Part shown: positions 1-7,080 of the stretch, piece by piece
How positions within the stretch are numbered: the first letter of the stretch is position 1
How the letters are laid out: every line of letters starts with the position of its first letter
Position numbers and translations under genes: made by a program
Assembly: GCA_047605445.1 (NCBI GenBank)
Contig: JASGFP010000106.1
Coordinates: 1 to 13,580 of the forward strand
DNA length: 13,580 nucleotides
Direction of reading: 5' to 3'
Source of the DNA: JAJXWB01 sp047605445
GTDB taxonomy: Bacteria > Pseudomonadota > Alphaproteobacteria > Rhizobiales > Beijerinckiaceae
The notes under the pieces: generated by a model
Told to the model about the DNA's origin: nothing
Databases searched by the model: none
Seen by the model: the letters and a program-made list of their open reading frames with translations, nothing else

Positions 1-1055
1 AGGCCCGCATCTACATCCGCTCCGGCGACGGCGGGGCGGGCTGCGTCTCGTTCCGACGCGAAAAGTTCATCGAGTTCGGCGGGCCTGACGGCGGCGACGG
101 CGGGCGCGGCGGCGATGTCGTGGCCGAATGCGTCGAGGGGCTGAACACGCTGATCGACTATCGCTTCCAGCAGCATTTCAAGGCCAAAACCGGCATGCAC
201 GGCATGGGCAAGAACCGCGCTGGCGGGCGCGGAGCGGACGCCGTGCTGAAAGTGCCGGCCGGCACGCAGATTTTCGAGGAGGACGGCGAGACGCTGATCG
301 CCGACATGACCGAGATCGGCCAGCGCGTCGTCATCGCGAGGGGCGGCAACGGCGGCTTCGGCAACGCCCATTTCAAATCCTCCACCAATCGCGCACCGCG
401 CCGCGCCAATCCGGGCGAAGCCGGCCAGGAGATGGAAATCTGGCTGCGGCTGAAGCTGATCGCCGACGCCGGGCTCGTCGGCCTGCCCAACGCCGGCAAG
501 TCGACCTTTCTCGCCACCGTCTCCGCCGCCAAACCGAAAATCGCGGATTATCCCTTCACGACGCTCCATCCGGGCCTCGGCGTCGTCGGGCTCGACGGTC
601 GCGAATTCGTGCTGGCCGACATCCCCGGTCTGATCGAGGGCGCGCACGAGGGCCTTGGCCTCGGCGACCGGTTTCTCGGCCATGTCGAGCGCTGCGGCGC
701 GCTGCTCCACCTGATCGACGCGTCGGGCGAGCATGCGGGCAAGGCCTATCGCATCGTGCGACAGGAGCTCGACGCCTATGGCGCGGATCTGTCGACGAAG
801 CCCGAGATCATCGCTCTGTCGAAGTGCGACGTGGTCGACGAGGAGATTCTGAAGCAGCAGACGGAGCGGCTGCGCCGCGCGGTTTCGAGCTACGGGCCCG
901 ACGTCGCGCCCGGCGAAAAGCGTCGCGCGATCCTGAAGATTTCCGCCGCCACCGGCGCCGGCGTGAAGGACGCGCTGCGTGCGCTGCTCTCCGTGGTCGA
1001 AGGCCGCCGCAAGAAGGAAGCCGAGGCCGAGCCCCAGCCAGAGTGGCGGCCGTGA
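1..1055 (+). CDS. obgE: GTPase ObgE/CgtA (5' end cut by window)
   Basis: Obg-family GTPase that binds the large ribosomal subunit and acts in its assembly and in stress signalling. The reading frame is open from base 3, and the first residues (ARIYIRSGDGGAGCVSFRRE) match the Obg fold just after the usual MKFLD start, so only about six residues lie outside the window. The glycine-rich Obg domain is followed by the G domain: P-loop GLPNAGKST (bases 480-506), switch I around YPFTTLHPG, switch II DIPGLIEGA, G4 as SKCD instead of the usual NKxD, and G5 as SAATG. The protein ends soon after the G domain with a charged tail, so the C-terminal OCT domain of some homologues is absent. proB follows after 24 bases, probably in the same transcript. 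The GTG at base 120 is internal and not the start. Confidence 0.97.
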   Translation, partial: ARIYIRSGDGGAGCVSFRREKFIEFGGPDGGDGGRGGDVVAECVEGLNTLIDYRFQQHFKAKTGMHGMGKNRAGGRGADAVLKVPAGTQIFEEDGETLIADMTEIGQRVVIARGGNGGFGNAHFKSSTNRAPRRANPGEAGQEMEIWLRLKLIADAGLVGLPNAGKSTFLATVSAAKPKIADYPFTTLHPGLGVVGLDGREFVLADIPGLIEGAHEGLGLGDRFLGHVERCGALLHLIDASGEHAGKAYRIVRQELDAYGADLSTKPEIIALSKCDVVDEEILKQQTERLRRAVSSYGPDVAPGEKRRAILKISAATGAGVKDALRALLSVVEGRRKKEAEAEPQPEWRP

Positions 1056-1079
1056 CGCTGCTCGGCTAGAGATCGGCCG

Positions 1080-2207
1080 ATGACCGAAACGCCAAATCTC
1101 TCCGCATTCCGCCGCATCGTCGTCAAGGTCGGCTCCTCGCTGCTCGTCGACGGCAAGGCAGGCGGCTTGAAGAAGGACTGGCTCGACGCGCTGGTCGCCG
1201 ATCTCGCCGTCCATCACAAGCGCGGCGCCGACATTCTCGTCGTGTCGTCGGGCTCGATCGCGCTCGGACGCAGCGTGCTCGGCCTCCCGAAGGGCGCGCT
1301 GAAGCTCGAGGATTCGCAGGCCGCCGCGGCCGTCGGGCAGATCGAACTGGCGCGGACCTGGGCGGAGGCGCTGGGATCGCACGGGATCACGGCGGGGCAG
1401 ATTCTTGTGACGCTGTGGGACACGGAAGAACGCCGCCGCTATCTCAACGCGCGCGCCACGATCGAGCGGCTGCTGGAAATGCGCGCCGCGCCGGTCATCA
1501 ACGAGAACGATACGGTGGCGACGAGTGAAATCCGCTACGGCGACAATGACCGGCTCGCCGCGCGCGTCGCGGCCATGGCGAGCGCGGACTGTCTCGTGCT
1601 TCTGTCGGATGTCGACGGGCTCTACACCGCGCCGCCGGCCACCGATCCGAATGCGAGGCTGCTTCCGGTCGTGCCGCGCGTAACCGCCGAGATCGAGGCC
1701 ATGGCCGGCGGCGCAGCGTCCGAGCTTTCGCGCGGCGGGATGCGCACCAAAGTGGAGGCGGCCAAGATCGCGACCACCGCCGGCGTGCATATGGCGATCG
1801 CCGACGGGCGCGTGGCGCATCCGCTCAAGCGCATCGCGGACGGCGGTCCCTGCACATGGTTCCTCACGCCCTCGAACCCGGTGACGTCGCGCAAGAAATG
1901 GATCGCCGGATCGCTGGAGCCGAAGGGCGTCGTGCGGATAGACGCCGGCGCGGCGAAGGCGCTTCTCTCGGGCAAGAGCCTGCTGCCGGCGGGCGTGACG
2001 GGAATCGAAGGCGGCTTCAATCGCGGCGATTGCGTCGTGATCCGCAATGCGGAGGGCGGCGAGATCGGGCGCGGCCTGATCGCCTATGACGCAGGCGAAG
2101 CCGCGCAGATCATGGGCCGCTCCTCGCGCGACATCGAGAAGATTCTGGGCTATTCCGGCCGCGCCGCGATGATCCACCGCGACGACATGGCGCTCGGCGG
2201 GGAATAG
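1080..2207 (+). CDS. proB: Glutamate 5-kinase
   Basis: Cytoplasmic enzyme that phosphorylates L-glutamate with ATP to glutamyl 5-phosphate, the first and usually feedback-controlled step of proline synthesis. The 375-residue length fits the two-domain form. An amino-acid kinase domain opens with VVKVGSS (about residues 14-20), carries the substrate-binding NENDTV (141-146), and has SDVDGLYT further on. A C-terminal PUA domain runs from about residue 273 to 360. The ATG lies 24 bases after the obgE stop with only a weak purine-rich stretch (AGAGAT) upstream. The next gene is on the opposite strand and ends 7 bases away, so transcription must end here or run antisense into it; I see no clear hairpin in the gap. 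Its pathway partner proA lies about 1.7 kb downstream instead of adjacent. Confidence 0.97.
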   Translation: MTETPNLSAFRRIVVKVGSSLLVDGKAGGLKKDWLDALVADLAVHHKRGADILVVSSGSIALGRSVLGLPKGALKLEDSQAAAAVGQIELARTWAEALGSHGITAGQILVTLWDTEERRRYLNARATIERLLEMRAAPVINENDTVATSEIRYGDNDRLAARVAAMASADCLVLLSDVDGLYTAPPATDPNARLLPVVPRVTAEIEAMAGGAASELSRGGMRTKVEAAKIATTAGVHMAIADGRVAHPLKRIADGGPCTWFLTPSNPVTSRKKWIAGSLEPKGVVRIDAGAAKALLSGKSLLPAGVTGIEGGFNRGDCVVIRNAEGGEIGRGLIAYDAGEAAQIMGRSSRDIEKILGYSGRAAMIHRDDMALGGE

Positions 2208-2214
2208 CGCCGCC

Positions 2215-3000
2215 TCACCCGTTGCCCATATCCCGCCGCAGCGTCGGCAAGCCGATTCCGGCGGCGTCGAAGCCGCCGTCGACCGCCAGAACCTGACCTG
2301 TGATGTAGGTGGAGTGTGGGCCGCACAGCCAGAAGATCGCGTCCGCCAGTTCCTCCGGCAGGCCGTAGCGGTTGAGCGGAATGGCGTCGTGATAGTCGGC
2401 GCGGATTTCTTTCGAATGCACCTTCAGCGCCATGGCCGTGTCGACCGGTCCGGGCGCGACCGCGTTCACGCGGACGCCGTAGGAAGCCAGTTCCACCGCT
2501 AGCTGTTTGGTGAGATGCGCGAGGCCCGCTTTGGATGTGCCGTAGGCGACGCGCAGCGTCGAGGCGCGCAGTGAGGAAATGGAGGTGATGTTGACGATCG
2601 CGCCGCCCGTCTCGCGCATGAGCGGAACGGCGGCCTTCGTCATCAGGAAGGGGCCGGTAAGATTGACGTCGAGAATCTCGCGCCAGACATGCAGCGGCGT
2701 CTCCATCACCGGCCCGAAATGCGCAATGCCGGCATTGTTGACGAGCGCGTCCAGCCGCCCGAATTTTTCGCGCACATGCGCCACGGCCCTCTCGACGTCC
2801 TCGGGTTTCGAGACATCGGCCGGCAGTTCAACAACGCGGTCCGGTGAAGCGAGGGCGCGGCCGGCGTCGGCAAGCGTCTCAGCATCATTGTCGAGCAGGC
2901 CGACGGACCAGCCCGCATCAAGAAACCGCTTCGCAGTGGCCAGCCCGATGCCGCGCGCCGCGCCCGTCACCAGCGCGACCTTGTTGCCCGTTGCGGCCAT
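2215..3000 (-). CDS. SDR family oxidoreductase (substrate unknown)
   Basis: Classical short-chain dehydrogenase/reductase of 261 residues, a typical length. Visible motifs are the nucleotide-binding TGAARGIG (residues 12-19), Asp37 at the end of the second strand (favours NAD(H) over NADP(H)), D62-V63, NNAG (88-91), catalytic Asn113, Ser140, Tyr153 and Lys157 (YGTSK), and the PGPVDT segment after the active site. The set is complete, so the enzyme should be active. The substrate cannot be read from sequence: FabG-like 3-oxoacyl reductase, sugar or hydroxy-acid dehydrogenase are all possible, and a role in fatty-acid synthesis is not indicated by the neighbours. It runs opposite to all flanking genes, converging on proB. 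A GAGGG sequence about 6 bases before the ATG is a plausible ribosome site. It shares a 122-bp divergent upstream region with the next gene. Confidence 0.93.
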   Translation of the reverse strand: MAATGNKVALVTGAARGIGLATAKRFLDAGWSVGLLDNDAETLADAGRALASPDRVVELPADVSKPEDVERAVAHVREKFGRLDALVNNAGIAHFGPVMETPLHVWREILDVNLTGPFLMTKAAVPLMRETGGAIVNITSISSLRASTLRVAYGTSKAGLAHLTKQLAVELASYGVRVNAVAPGPVDTAMALKVHSKEIRADYHDAIPLNRYGLPEELADAIFWLCGPHSTYITGQVLAVDGGFDAAGIGLPTLRRDMGNG

Positions 3001-3122
3001 TGCGTTCCCTCGCCTCGTTCGTTGCGGCGCAGGCTTAGATCAGGACGGCGGCGCGGTCGAGGGGGCCGCATTAACGCTCGATTCACCATGTCGGCTGATG
3101 GTCGCACGACCGGAACGCACTC

Positions 3123-3917
3123 GTGAGCTACCTCGACCCGCCGCCCATGCCCGCTGCGATCGTCGTCCAGAAGGACGTCGGCGGGCTGGTGCGCGCCTAT
3201 CAGGAGCGAACCGAACTCTACCGCGCGCAGAACCGCGAAGTGCGTCTGCACGAATGCCGCTCCGCCTGCACGCTCGCGCTGTCGCTGCCCAATGTCTGCG
3301 TCTATCCGTCCAGCCAGTTGAAGTTCCATCAGGCCTACAACGACATCACGAAGGAAGTGGACTACGGCGTCACCAACGAATTGTGGTCCGCCTATCCGCA
3401 GGGCGTACGCGACAAACTCGGAACGCTGACGCGGCAATACAAGGTTCTGCGCGGCTCCGAGCTGATCGCGATAGGCGTGCGCAACTGCAATGGGCCGGCG
3501 CGCGAGCCGAAAATCATGATCGCCAGGGCCACGCCCGCGCCGGCGCCCGAAGGCGGCGATTTCATGAAAGGGGTTCAGGGCGCCGTCGAAACGCTTTTCG
3601 GATTGGGCGCGAAGGCGCCTCCTGCGGCGCCGGCAGGCAGGCGTCCGGGGGCGCCTCCCACAGAGCCCGCGCAGTCTCCCGCAATTCCTGCCGCCGTCCC
3701 GCCCGCGTTGCAGGCCAGCATCAGCGCCCCGCTGCCGCCGCCGCGTCCGCCGATGATCGGCGCGGTTCCGACGCCGCAGCCGCCGGTCCCGAAGGGAACG
3801 CCCGCCTTCCTGACGCCGATGGCGGGCTCCGCGCCCATCCTGGAACCGCGTTTCGTTCCGCTCGCCGTCGTCCGGCGCCGGATCGCCGAACTTGGCTTTG
3901 CTTTCGCCAGACGCTGA
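3123..3917 (+). CDS. Uncharacterised protein, possible ClpP/crotonase-like fold, proline-rich tail
   Basis: Function unknown. Residues 13-123 resemble, from memory, a Hyphomicrobiales family of presumed periplasmic proteins (COG3904-like) with the pattern D-x-GG ... CxSACT ... CV ... FH. Here these are D18-V-G-G, E44-C-R-S47-A-C49-T, C59-V and F68-H69. Ser47 and His69 sit where a ClpP-like nucleophile and histidine would fall; this is inference. Residues 130-250 are rich in Pro and Ala and probably disordered. The four cysteines in the N-terminal half (45, 49, 59, 122) suggest disulfides and hence export, yet no signal peptide is present: an in-frame TGA lies at 3096-3098 and the other two frames encode nothing hydrophobic. 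The GTG at 3123 is the first possible start; an ATG at 3147 is the alternative. The ribosome site is weak. proA starts 20 bases after the stop. Confidence 0.72.
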   Translation: MSYLDPPPMPAAIVVQKDVGGLVRAYQERTELYRAQNREVRLHECRSACTLALSLPNVCVYPSSQLKFHQAYNDITKEVDYGVTNELWSAYPQGVRDKLGTLTRQYKVLRGSELIAIGVRNCNGPAREPKIMIARATPAPAPEGGDFMKGVQGAVETLFGLGAKAPPAAPAGRRPGAPPTEPAQSPAIPAAVPPALQASISAPLPPPRPPMIGAVPTPQPPVPKGTPAFLTPMAGSAPILEPRFVPLAVVRRRIAELGFAFARR

Positions 3918-3937
3918 TTTCTGCTAGCCAGACGCGC

Positions 3938-5236
3938 ATGGAAAACGTCGCCAAGCTCGCGGAAGCCCGCGTCCATTCCGATGTCGAAACGCAGATGCGC
4001 CTTCTCGGCCGCGCCGCGCGCAAGGCTGCGCGCGCGTTGGCGCTCTCGTCAGGCCCGACGCGCGACAATGCCCTTCACGCGGCCGCCGCAGCCATTCGCG
4101 CGCGCATGGCTGACATTCTGGCCGCCAATTCGCAGGACGTGGCCGACGCGCTTGCGCGCGGCACCGCCGGATCGTTCATCGACCGCCTCACGCTGAACGA
4201 GACGCGCGTGGAAGCGATGGCGCGCGGGCTGGAGGAGATCGCCGCCCTGCCCGATCCTATCGGCAAGGTGCTCGCCTCCTTCGAGCGGCCGAACGGGCTG
4301 AAGATCGAGCGCGTGGCGACGCCGCTCGGCGTCGTCGGCGTCATCTACGAGAGCCGGCCGAACGTGACCGCCGACGCCGGCGGGCTTTGCCTCAAGGCCG
4401 GCAATGTCGCGATCCTGCGCGGCGGTTCGGAAAGTTATCGCTCGACGCAGGCGATCCACGCCTGCCTGATTGCGGGCCTGCGCGCAGCCGGCCTGCCAGA
4501 AGGCGCGATCTCGCTTGTGCCGACGAAGGACCGCGCTGCGGTGGGCTTCATGCTCGCCGGCCTCGACGGCGCAATCGACGTGATCGTGCCGCGCGGCGGC
4601 AAAAGCCTCGTCGCGCGCGTGCAGCACGAGGCGCGCGTGCCGGTGTTCGCGCATCTCGAAGGCATAGTGCACGTCTATGTCGACGCGGCGGCCGATTTCG
4701 GCAAGGCGCAGAAGATCGTCATGAACGGCAAGCTGCGCCGCACCGGCGTGTGCGGCGCGACGGAGACGCTGCTGGTCGACAAGGCCATCGCGCCGCGCGC
4801 GCTGGGGCCGCTGGTGGAAATGCTGCTCGACGCGGGCTGCGAAGTGCGCGGCGACGCCGCCACACAGGCTGTCGACGCGCGTGTGAAAGCAGCGACCGAC
4901 GAGGACTGGCGCACCGAATATCTCGACGCGATCATTTCCGCGAAAGTCGTCGACGGGATCGACGCGGCGATCGACCACATCGAAACCTACGGCTCGCACC
5001 ACACCGATTGCATCGTCACGGAAGACAGGGATTCGGCCGAACGGTTCATGGCCGAAGTGGATTCCGCGATCGTGCTGCACAACGCCTCGACGCAATTCGC
5101 CGACGGCGGCGAATTCGGCTTCGGCGCGGAAATCGGCATTGCGACGGGCCGGATGCACGCGCGTGGACCGGTCGGCGTCGAGCAGCTGACGAGCTTCAAG
5201 TATCGCGTGCGTGGCGACGGACAGGTTCGGGCGTGA
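3938..5236 (+). CDS. proA: Glutamate-5-semialdehyde dehydrogenase (gamma-glutamyl phosphate reductase)
   Basis: Reduces glutamyl 5-phosphate with NADPH to glutamate 5-semialdehyde, the second step of proline synthesis, acting on the ProB product. The 432-residue length is normal. The N-terminal helical region is followed by YESRPNVTADAGGLCLK, the ILRGGSES segment, and the catalytic cysteine Cys272 in RRTGVCGATETLL; the C-terminal part has FGFGAEIGIATGRMHARGP. The ATG at 3938 gives the expected start (MENVAKLAEARVHSD). The frame stays open far upstream, but that extension is antisense to the SDR gene and overlaps the preceding gene, so it is not coding. No strong ribosome site is seen, and the gene is 20 bases after the uncharacterised gene, so coupling to that gene is likely. 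The stop codon forms the edge of a large palindrome reaching nadD. Confidence 0.97.
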   Translation: MENVAKLAEARVHSDVETQMRLLGRAARKAARALALSSGPTRDNALHAAAAAIRARMADILAANSQDVADALARGTAGSFIDRLTLNETRVEAMARGLEEIAALPDPIGKVLASFERPNGLKIERVATPLGVVGVIYESRPNVTADAGGLCLKAGNVAILRGGSESYRSTQAIHACLIAGLRAAGLPEGAISLVPTKDRAAVGFMLAGLDGAIDVIVPRGGKSLVARVQHEARVPVFAHLEGIVHVYVDAAADFGKAQKIVMNGKLRRTGVCGATETLLVDKAIAPRALGPLVEMLLDAGCEVRGDAATQAVDARVKAATDEDWRTEYLDAIISAKVVDGIDAAIDHIETYGSHHTDCIVTEDRDSAERFMAEVDSAIVLHNASTQFADGGEFGFGAEIGIATGRMHARGPVGVEQLTSFKYRVRGDGQVRA

Positions 5237-5318
5237 TCATTCACTGGACCGCGAGCCTTCAGGCTCGCCAGGCGCAATGCGAGCCTGAAGGCTCGCGGTC
5301 CAGCGCAGCGCAATGATC
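5235..5318. repeat. Long palindrome spanning proA stop to nadD start
   Basis: The core is a perfect 24-bp inverted repeat: arms 5244-5267 and 5280-5303 with a 12-base loop (5268-5279). Each arm contains its own smaller palindrome (GCGAGCC-TTCA-GGCTCGC on the left). A second pair of arms lies outside it: GATCATT at 5235-5241 and AATGATC at 5312-5318, leaving 2 unpaired bases on the left and 8 on the right. The outer left arm overlaps the proA stop (TGA 5234-5236) and the outer right arm contains the nadD ATG (5313-5315). A transcript could therefore fold so that the nadD start is paired. There is no T-run, so it is not a standard terminator. It looks like a dispersed palindromic (REP-like) element; copy number elsewhere cannot be judged from this window. 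Confidence 0.85.
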
Positions 5319-5912
5319 CCCCGTCTCCCCCCGCACACGCCGGGCATGAGGATCGGACTGTTCGGCGGCACGTTCAATCCGCCGCACGCCGGCCACATGC
5401 TGGTCGCGGAGATCGCGCTTCGGCGTTTGAAGCTCGACCGGCTCTGGCTGCTGGCGACGCCCGGCAATCCTCTCAAGGACACCAACGGCCTTCCGCCGCT
5501 CGACCAGCGCATAAAAGCCGCGCGAAAGCTCGCGCGCGATCCGCGCATCGTCGTCACGGGCATCGAAGCGGAGATCGGCACGCGTTACACCTACGACACT
5601 GTGGCCTGGCTGACACAGCGCGCGCCTTCCGTGCATTTCGTCTGGGTGATGGGCGCGGACAATCTGAAGCAGTTTTCGCGCTGGCAGCGCTGGACGGACA
5701 TCGCCGCGCGCATTCCGATCGCCGTCATCGACCGGCCGCGATCCTCGCTCGCCGCGCTCAACGCCAAGGCGGCGCAGCGACTTGCCGACCGCCGCCTGCC
5801 CGAACGCGACGCCGCCACGCTCGCCGCAAGGAAGCCGCCGGCCTACGTCTTCGTTCACGACCGCCGCATCGATCTGTCGTCCACGGAACTGCGCGCGCGC
5901 AGACGACGTTGA
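5313..5912 (+). CDS. nadD: Nicotinate-nucleotide adenylyltransferase
   Basis: Transfers AMP from ATP to nicotinate mononucleotide to form deamido-NAD, a core step of NAD synthesis in the cytoplasm. The nucleotidyltransferase signature GGTFNPPHAGH spans residues 18-28 (HxxH at 25 and 28), and the C-terminal (I/L)SSTxLR motif is at 188-194, close to the basic end. The 199-residue length fits. The start is a choice between ATG 5313 (MIPRLPPHTPGM) and ATG 5346 (MRIGLFGG). I prefer 5313 because, from memory, a short RLPPxxPGM extension is common in relatives, but 5346 would also give a complete domain. Start 5313 lies 9 bases after the 24-bp palindrome and inside its outer arm, and there is no Shine-Dalgarno sequence. 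The order nadD-rsfS-rlmH is a widespread cluster. Confidence 0.95.
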   Translation: MIPRLPPHTPGMRIGLFGGTFNPPHAGHMLVAEIALRRLKLDRLWLLATPGNPLKDTNGLPPLDQRIKAARKLARDPRIVVTGIEAEIGTRYTYDTVAWLTQRAPSVHFVWVMGADNLKQFSRWQRWTDIAARIPIAVIDRPRSSLAALNAKAAQRLADRRLPERDAATLAARKPPAYVFVHDRRIDLSSTELRARRRR

Positions 5913-5920
5913 ATCGCCGA

Positions 5921-5949
5921 TTGAAATTTTCCGAATCACACTCCATCTT
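5921..5949 (+). promoter_or_regulatory. Weak candidate promoter before rsfS
   Basis: The 85-base gap between nadD and rsfS begins with a short AT-richer stretch that stands out from its surroundings. TTGAAA at 5921-5926 resembles a -35 box; 17 bases later CATCTT (5944-5949) is a poor -10 match. This would give rsfS-rlmH its own promoter. The -10 is weak, so treat it as a guess. Confidence 0.2.
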
Positions 5950-5985
5950 GACGGAGCGGCGCCGAGCGTCGCGCCGCGACAAAGC

Positions 5986-6000
5986 GAGGACGCAGCACTG
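5986..6000 (+). promoter_or_regulatory. Ribosome binding site and CTG start of rsfS
   Basis: GAGGA at 5986-5990 is followed after 7 bases by CTG at 5998-6000, an ideal distance for a Shine-Dalgarno and start codon. In the rsfS frame there is no ATG, GTG or TTG between the nadD stop and the conserved RsfS core. This site therefore decides the start of rsfS. Confidence 0.6.
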
Positions 6001-6489
6001 ACTTCAGTCGCTCTTCCGGAAGCGGGTTATCAGCCCCTTCCACCGGCTACGGGCCCGGCAGGGCCCTTCGCCGTCACGCAGGACCCTTCGGTCCAGAAAA
6101 CGCCTCTCCTGCAAAAAATCCTCGACAGCCTCGACGATTCCAAGGCGGAAAACGTCGTCGTGATCGATCTGGCGGGCAAGACTTCGCTGGCCGACACGAT
6201 GGCGATCACGCAGGGTCGCTCGAACACGCATGTCGGCGCCATTGCCGAGCGCGTCATCAAGGCGTGCAAGGAAGCTGGCGTCGCCGCGCCGCGGGTCGAG
6301 GGCATGCCGCACAACGACTGGGTTCTGGTCGATGCGGGCGATCTGATCGTCCACATCTTCCGGCCGGAGGTGCGGCAGTTCTACAATCTCGAGAAGATGT
6401 GGAGCGGCGACCGTCCATCCGACAAGACGGAAGGCAAGACCGTCGGCGCCAAGGCGGCAAGCGCGAAGGCTGGCCGCAAGGCCGACTGA
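5998..6489 (+). CDS. rsfS: Ribosome silencing factor RsfS (probable CTG start)
   Basis: RsfS/DUF143 protein that binds uL14 on the 50S subunit and blocks subunit joining when nutrients are low. With the start at CTG 5998 it has 163 residues: a loose Pro-rich N-terminus of about 35, then the domain from LLQKILDSLDDSKAENV through DLAGKTSLADTMAI, GRSNTHVGAIAERV, VEGMPHNDWVLVDAGD and IVHIFRPEVRQFYNLEKMW, and a Lys/Ala-rich tail. The first in-frame GTG (6160) and ATG (6199) fall inside the conserved domain and would destroy it. The only canonical alternative upstream is TTG 5782, which would add 72 residues read out of frame inside nadD and without domain character. CTG 5998 with GAGGA upstream is the best fit. 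rlmH follows after 10 bases. Confidence 0.9.
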   Translation: MTSVALPEAGYQPLPPATGPAGPFAVTQDPSVQKTPLLQKILDSLDDSKAENVVVIDLAGKTSLADTMAITQGRSNTHVGAIAERVIKACKEAGVAAPRVEGMPHNDWVLVDAGDLIVHIFRPEVRQFYNLEKMWSGDRPSDKTEGKTVGAKAASAKAGRKAD

Positions 6490-6499
6490 GCGACTTCTC

Positions 6500-6982
6500 A
6501 TGCGTCTCACCCTGGCCGCGGTCGGCCGTCTCAAGGCCGGCCCGGAACGGGAGTTGGTCGCGCGCTATTCCCAGCGGATCGCGGCGACCGGCAAGGCGGT
6601 GGGCCTGACCGGCCTGACGCTGAAGGAGACGGACGAGAGCCGCGCGCGCAGGCCGGACGACCGCAAGAGCGAAGAAGCGCGGGCCCTGCGTGCGCTGATC
6701 CCCGAGGGCGCGCGCATCGTGGCTCTGGACGAGCGCGGCAGGAGCCTGACGAGCGAGAAATTCGCCGCCGAGATCGGCGGCTTGCGCGATGCGGGCCTGC
6801 GCGACCTGTGTTTCGCGATCGGCGGCGCCGACGGGCTGGACGAGAGCCTGCGCGACGAGGCCGCACTGGTCTTTTCCTTCGGCGCCGCCACCCTGCCGCA
6901 CCAGCTCGTGCGGGCGCTCGTCGCCGAACAGATCTATCGCGCGATTTCCATCCTGGCCGGCCACCCCTATCATCGCGCCTGA
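6500..6982 (+). CDS. rlmH: 23S rRNA (pseudouridine1915-N3)-methyltransferase RlmH
   Basis: SPOUT-class methyltransferase that uses S-adenosylmethionine to methylate pseudouridine 1915 in helix 69 of 23S rRNA, after 70S assembly. At 160 residues it has the normal single-domain length. The knotted SAM-binding half shows FAIGGADGLDES (IGGADG at about 107-112), then FSFGAATLPHQLVRALVAEQIYRA, and the family's characteristic C-terminal HPYHR, here followed by one Ala. The start ATG is 10 bases after the rsfS stop without an obvious Shine-Dalgarno, so reinitiation from rsfS is likely. Both neighbours rsfS and rlmH act on the large ribosomal subunit. Confidence 0.97.
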   Translation: MRLTLAAVGRLKAGPERELVARYSQRIAATGKAVGLTGLTLKETDESRARRPDDRKSEEARALRALIPEGARIVALDERGRSLTSEKFAAEIGGLRDAGLRDLCFAIGGADGLDESLRDEAALVFSFGAATLPHQLVRALVAEQIYRAISILAGHPYHRA

Positions 6983-6985
6983 AAT

Positions 6986-7017
6986 GGCGCGATTCGCGCC
7001 GTATTGCGGGCGTTTTT
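6986..7017 (+). terminator. Weak terminator-like hairpin after rlmH
   Basis: A 6-bp stem (GGCGCG 6986-6991, loop ATT, CGCGCC 6995-7000) begins 3 bases after the rlmH stop. A T5 run is at 7013-7017, 12 bases past the stem. The stem is short and the T-run is not adjacent, so intrinsic termination is doubtful. The rest of the 98-base gap shows no clear promoter or ribosome site for the next gene. Confidence 0.25.
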
Positions 7018-7080
7018 CAGCGTTATTTCCCGAGGCTTGCCATCGGGCCGAACGGCGGGACCGCATTGATTTCACGTTCC

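Noticed and set aside
3085..3102. ACCAT-N8-ATGGT inverted repeat in the SDR/uncharacterised gene gap
   Set aside because: Five-base arms are expected by chance in this length of sequence, and no regulator gene is nearby.
3088..3126. 12-codon ORF (MSADGRTTGTHS) overlapping the GTG start of the uncharacterised gene
   Set aside because: A leader peptide with translational coupling was considered. There is no ribosome site or attenuation-like structure to support it.
2579..3937. Long N-terminal extension of the proA frame (885-codon open frame ending at 5236)
   Set aside because: It runs antisense through the SDR gene and out of frame through the uncharacterised gene. Its residues have no domain character, and proA has a clear family start at 3938.
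4049..5158. 369-codon minus-strand frame over proA
   Set aside because: Antisense shadow of a fully recognisable proA; composition is His/Arg/Asp-rich with no motif.
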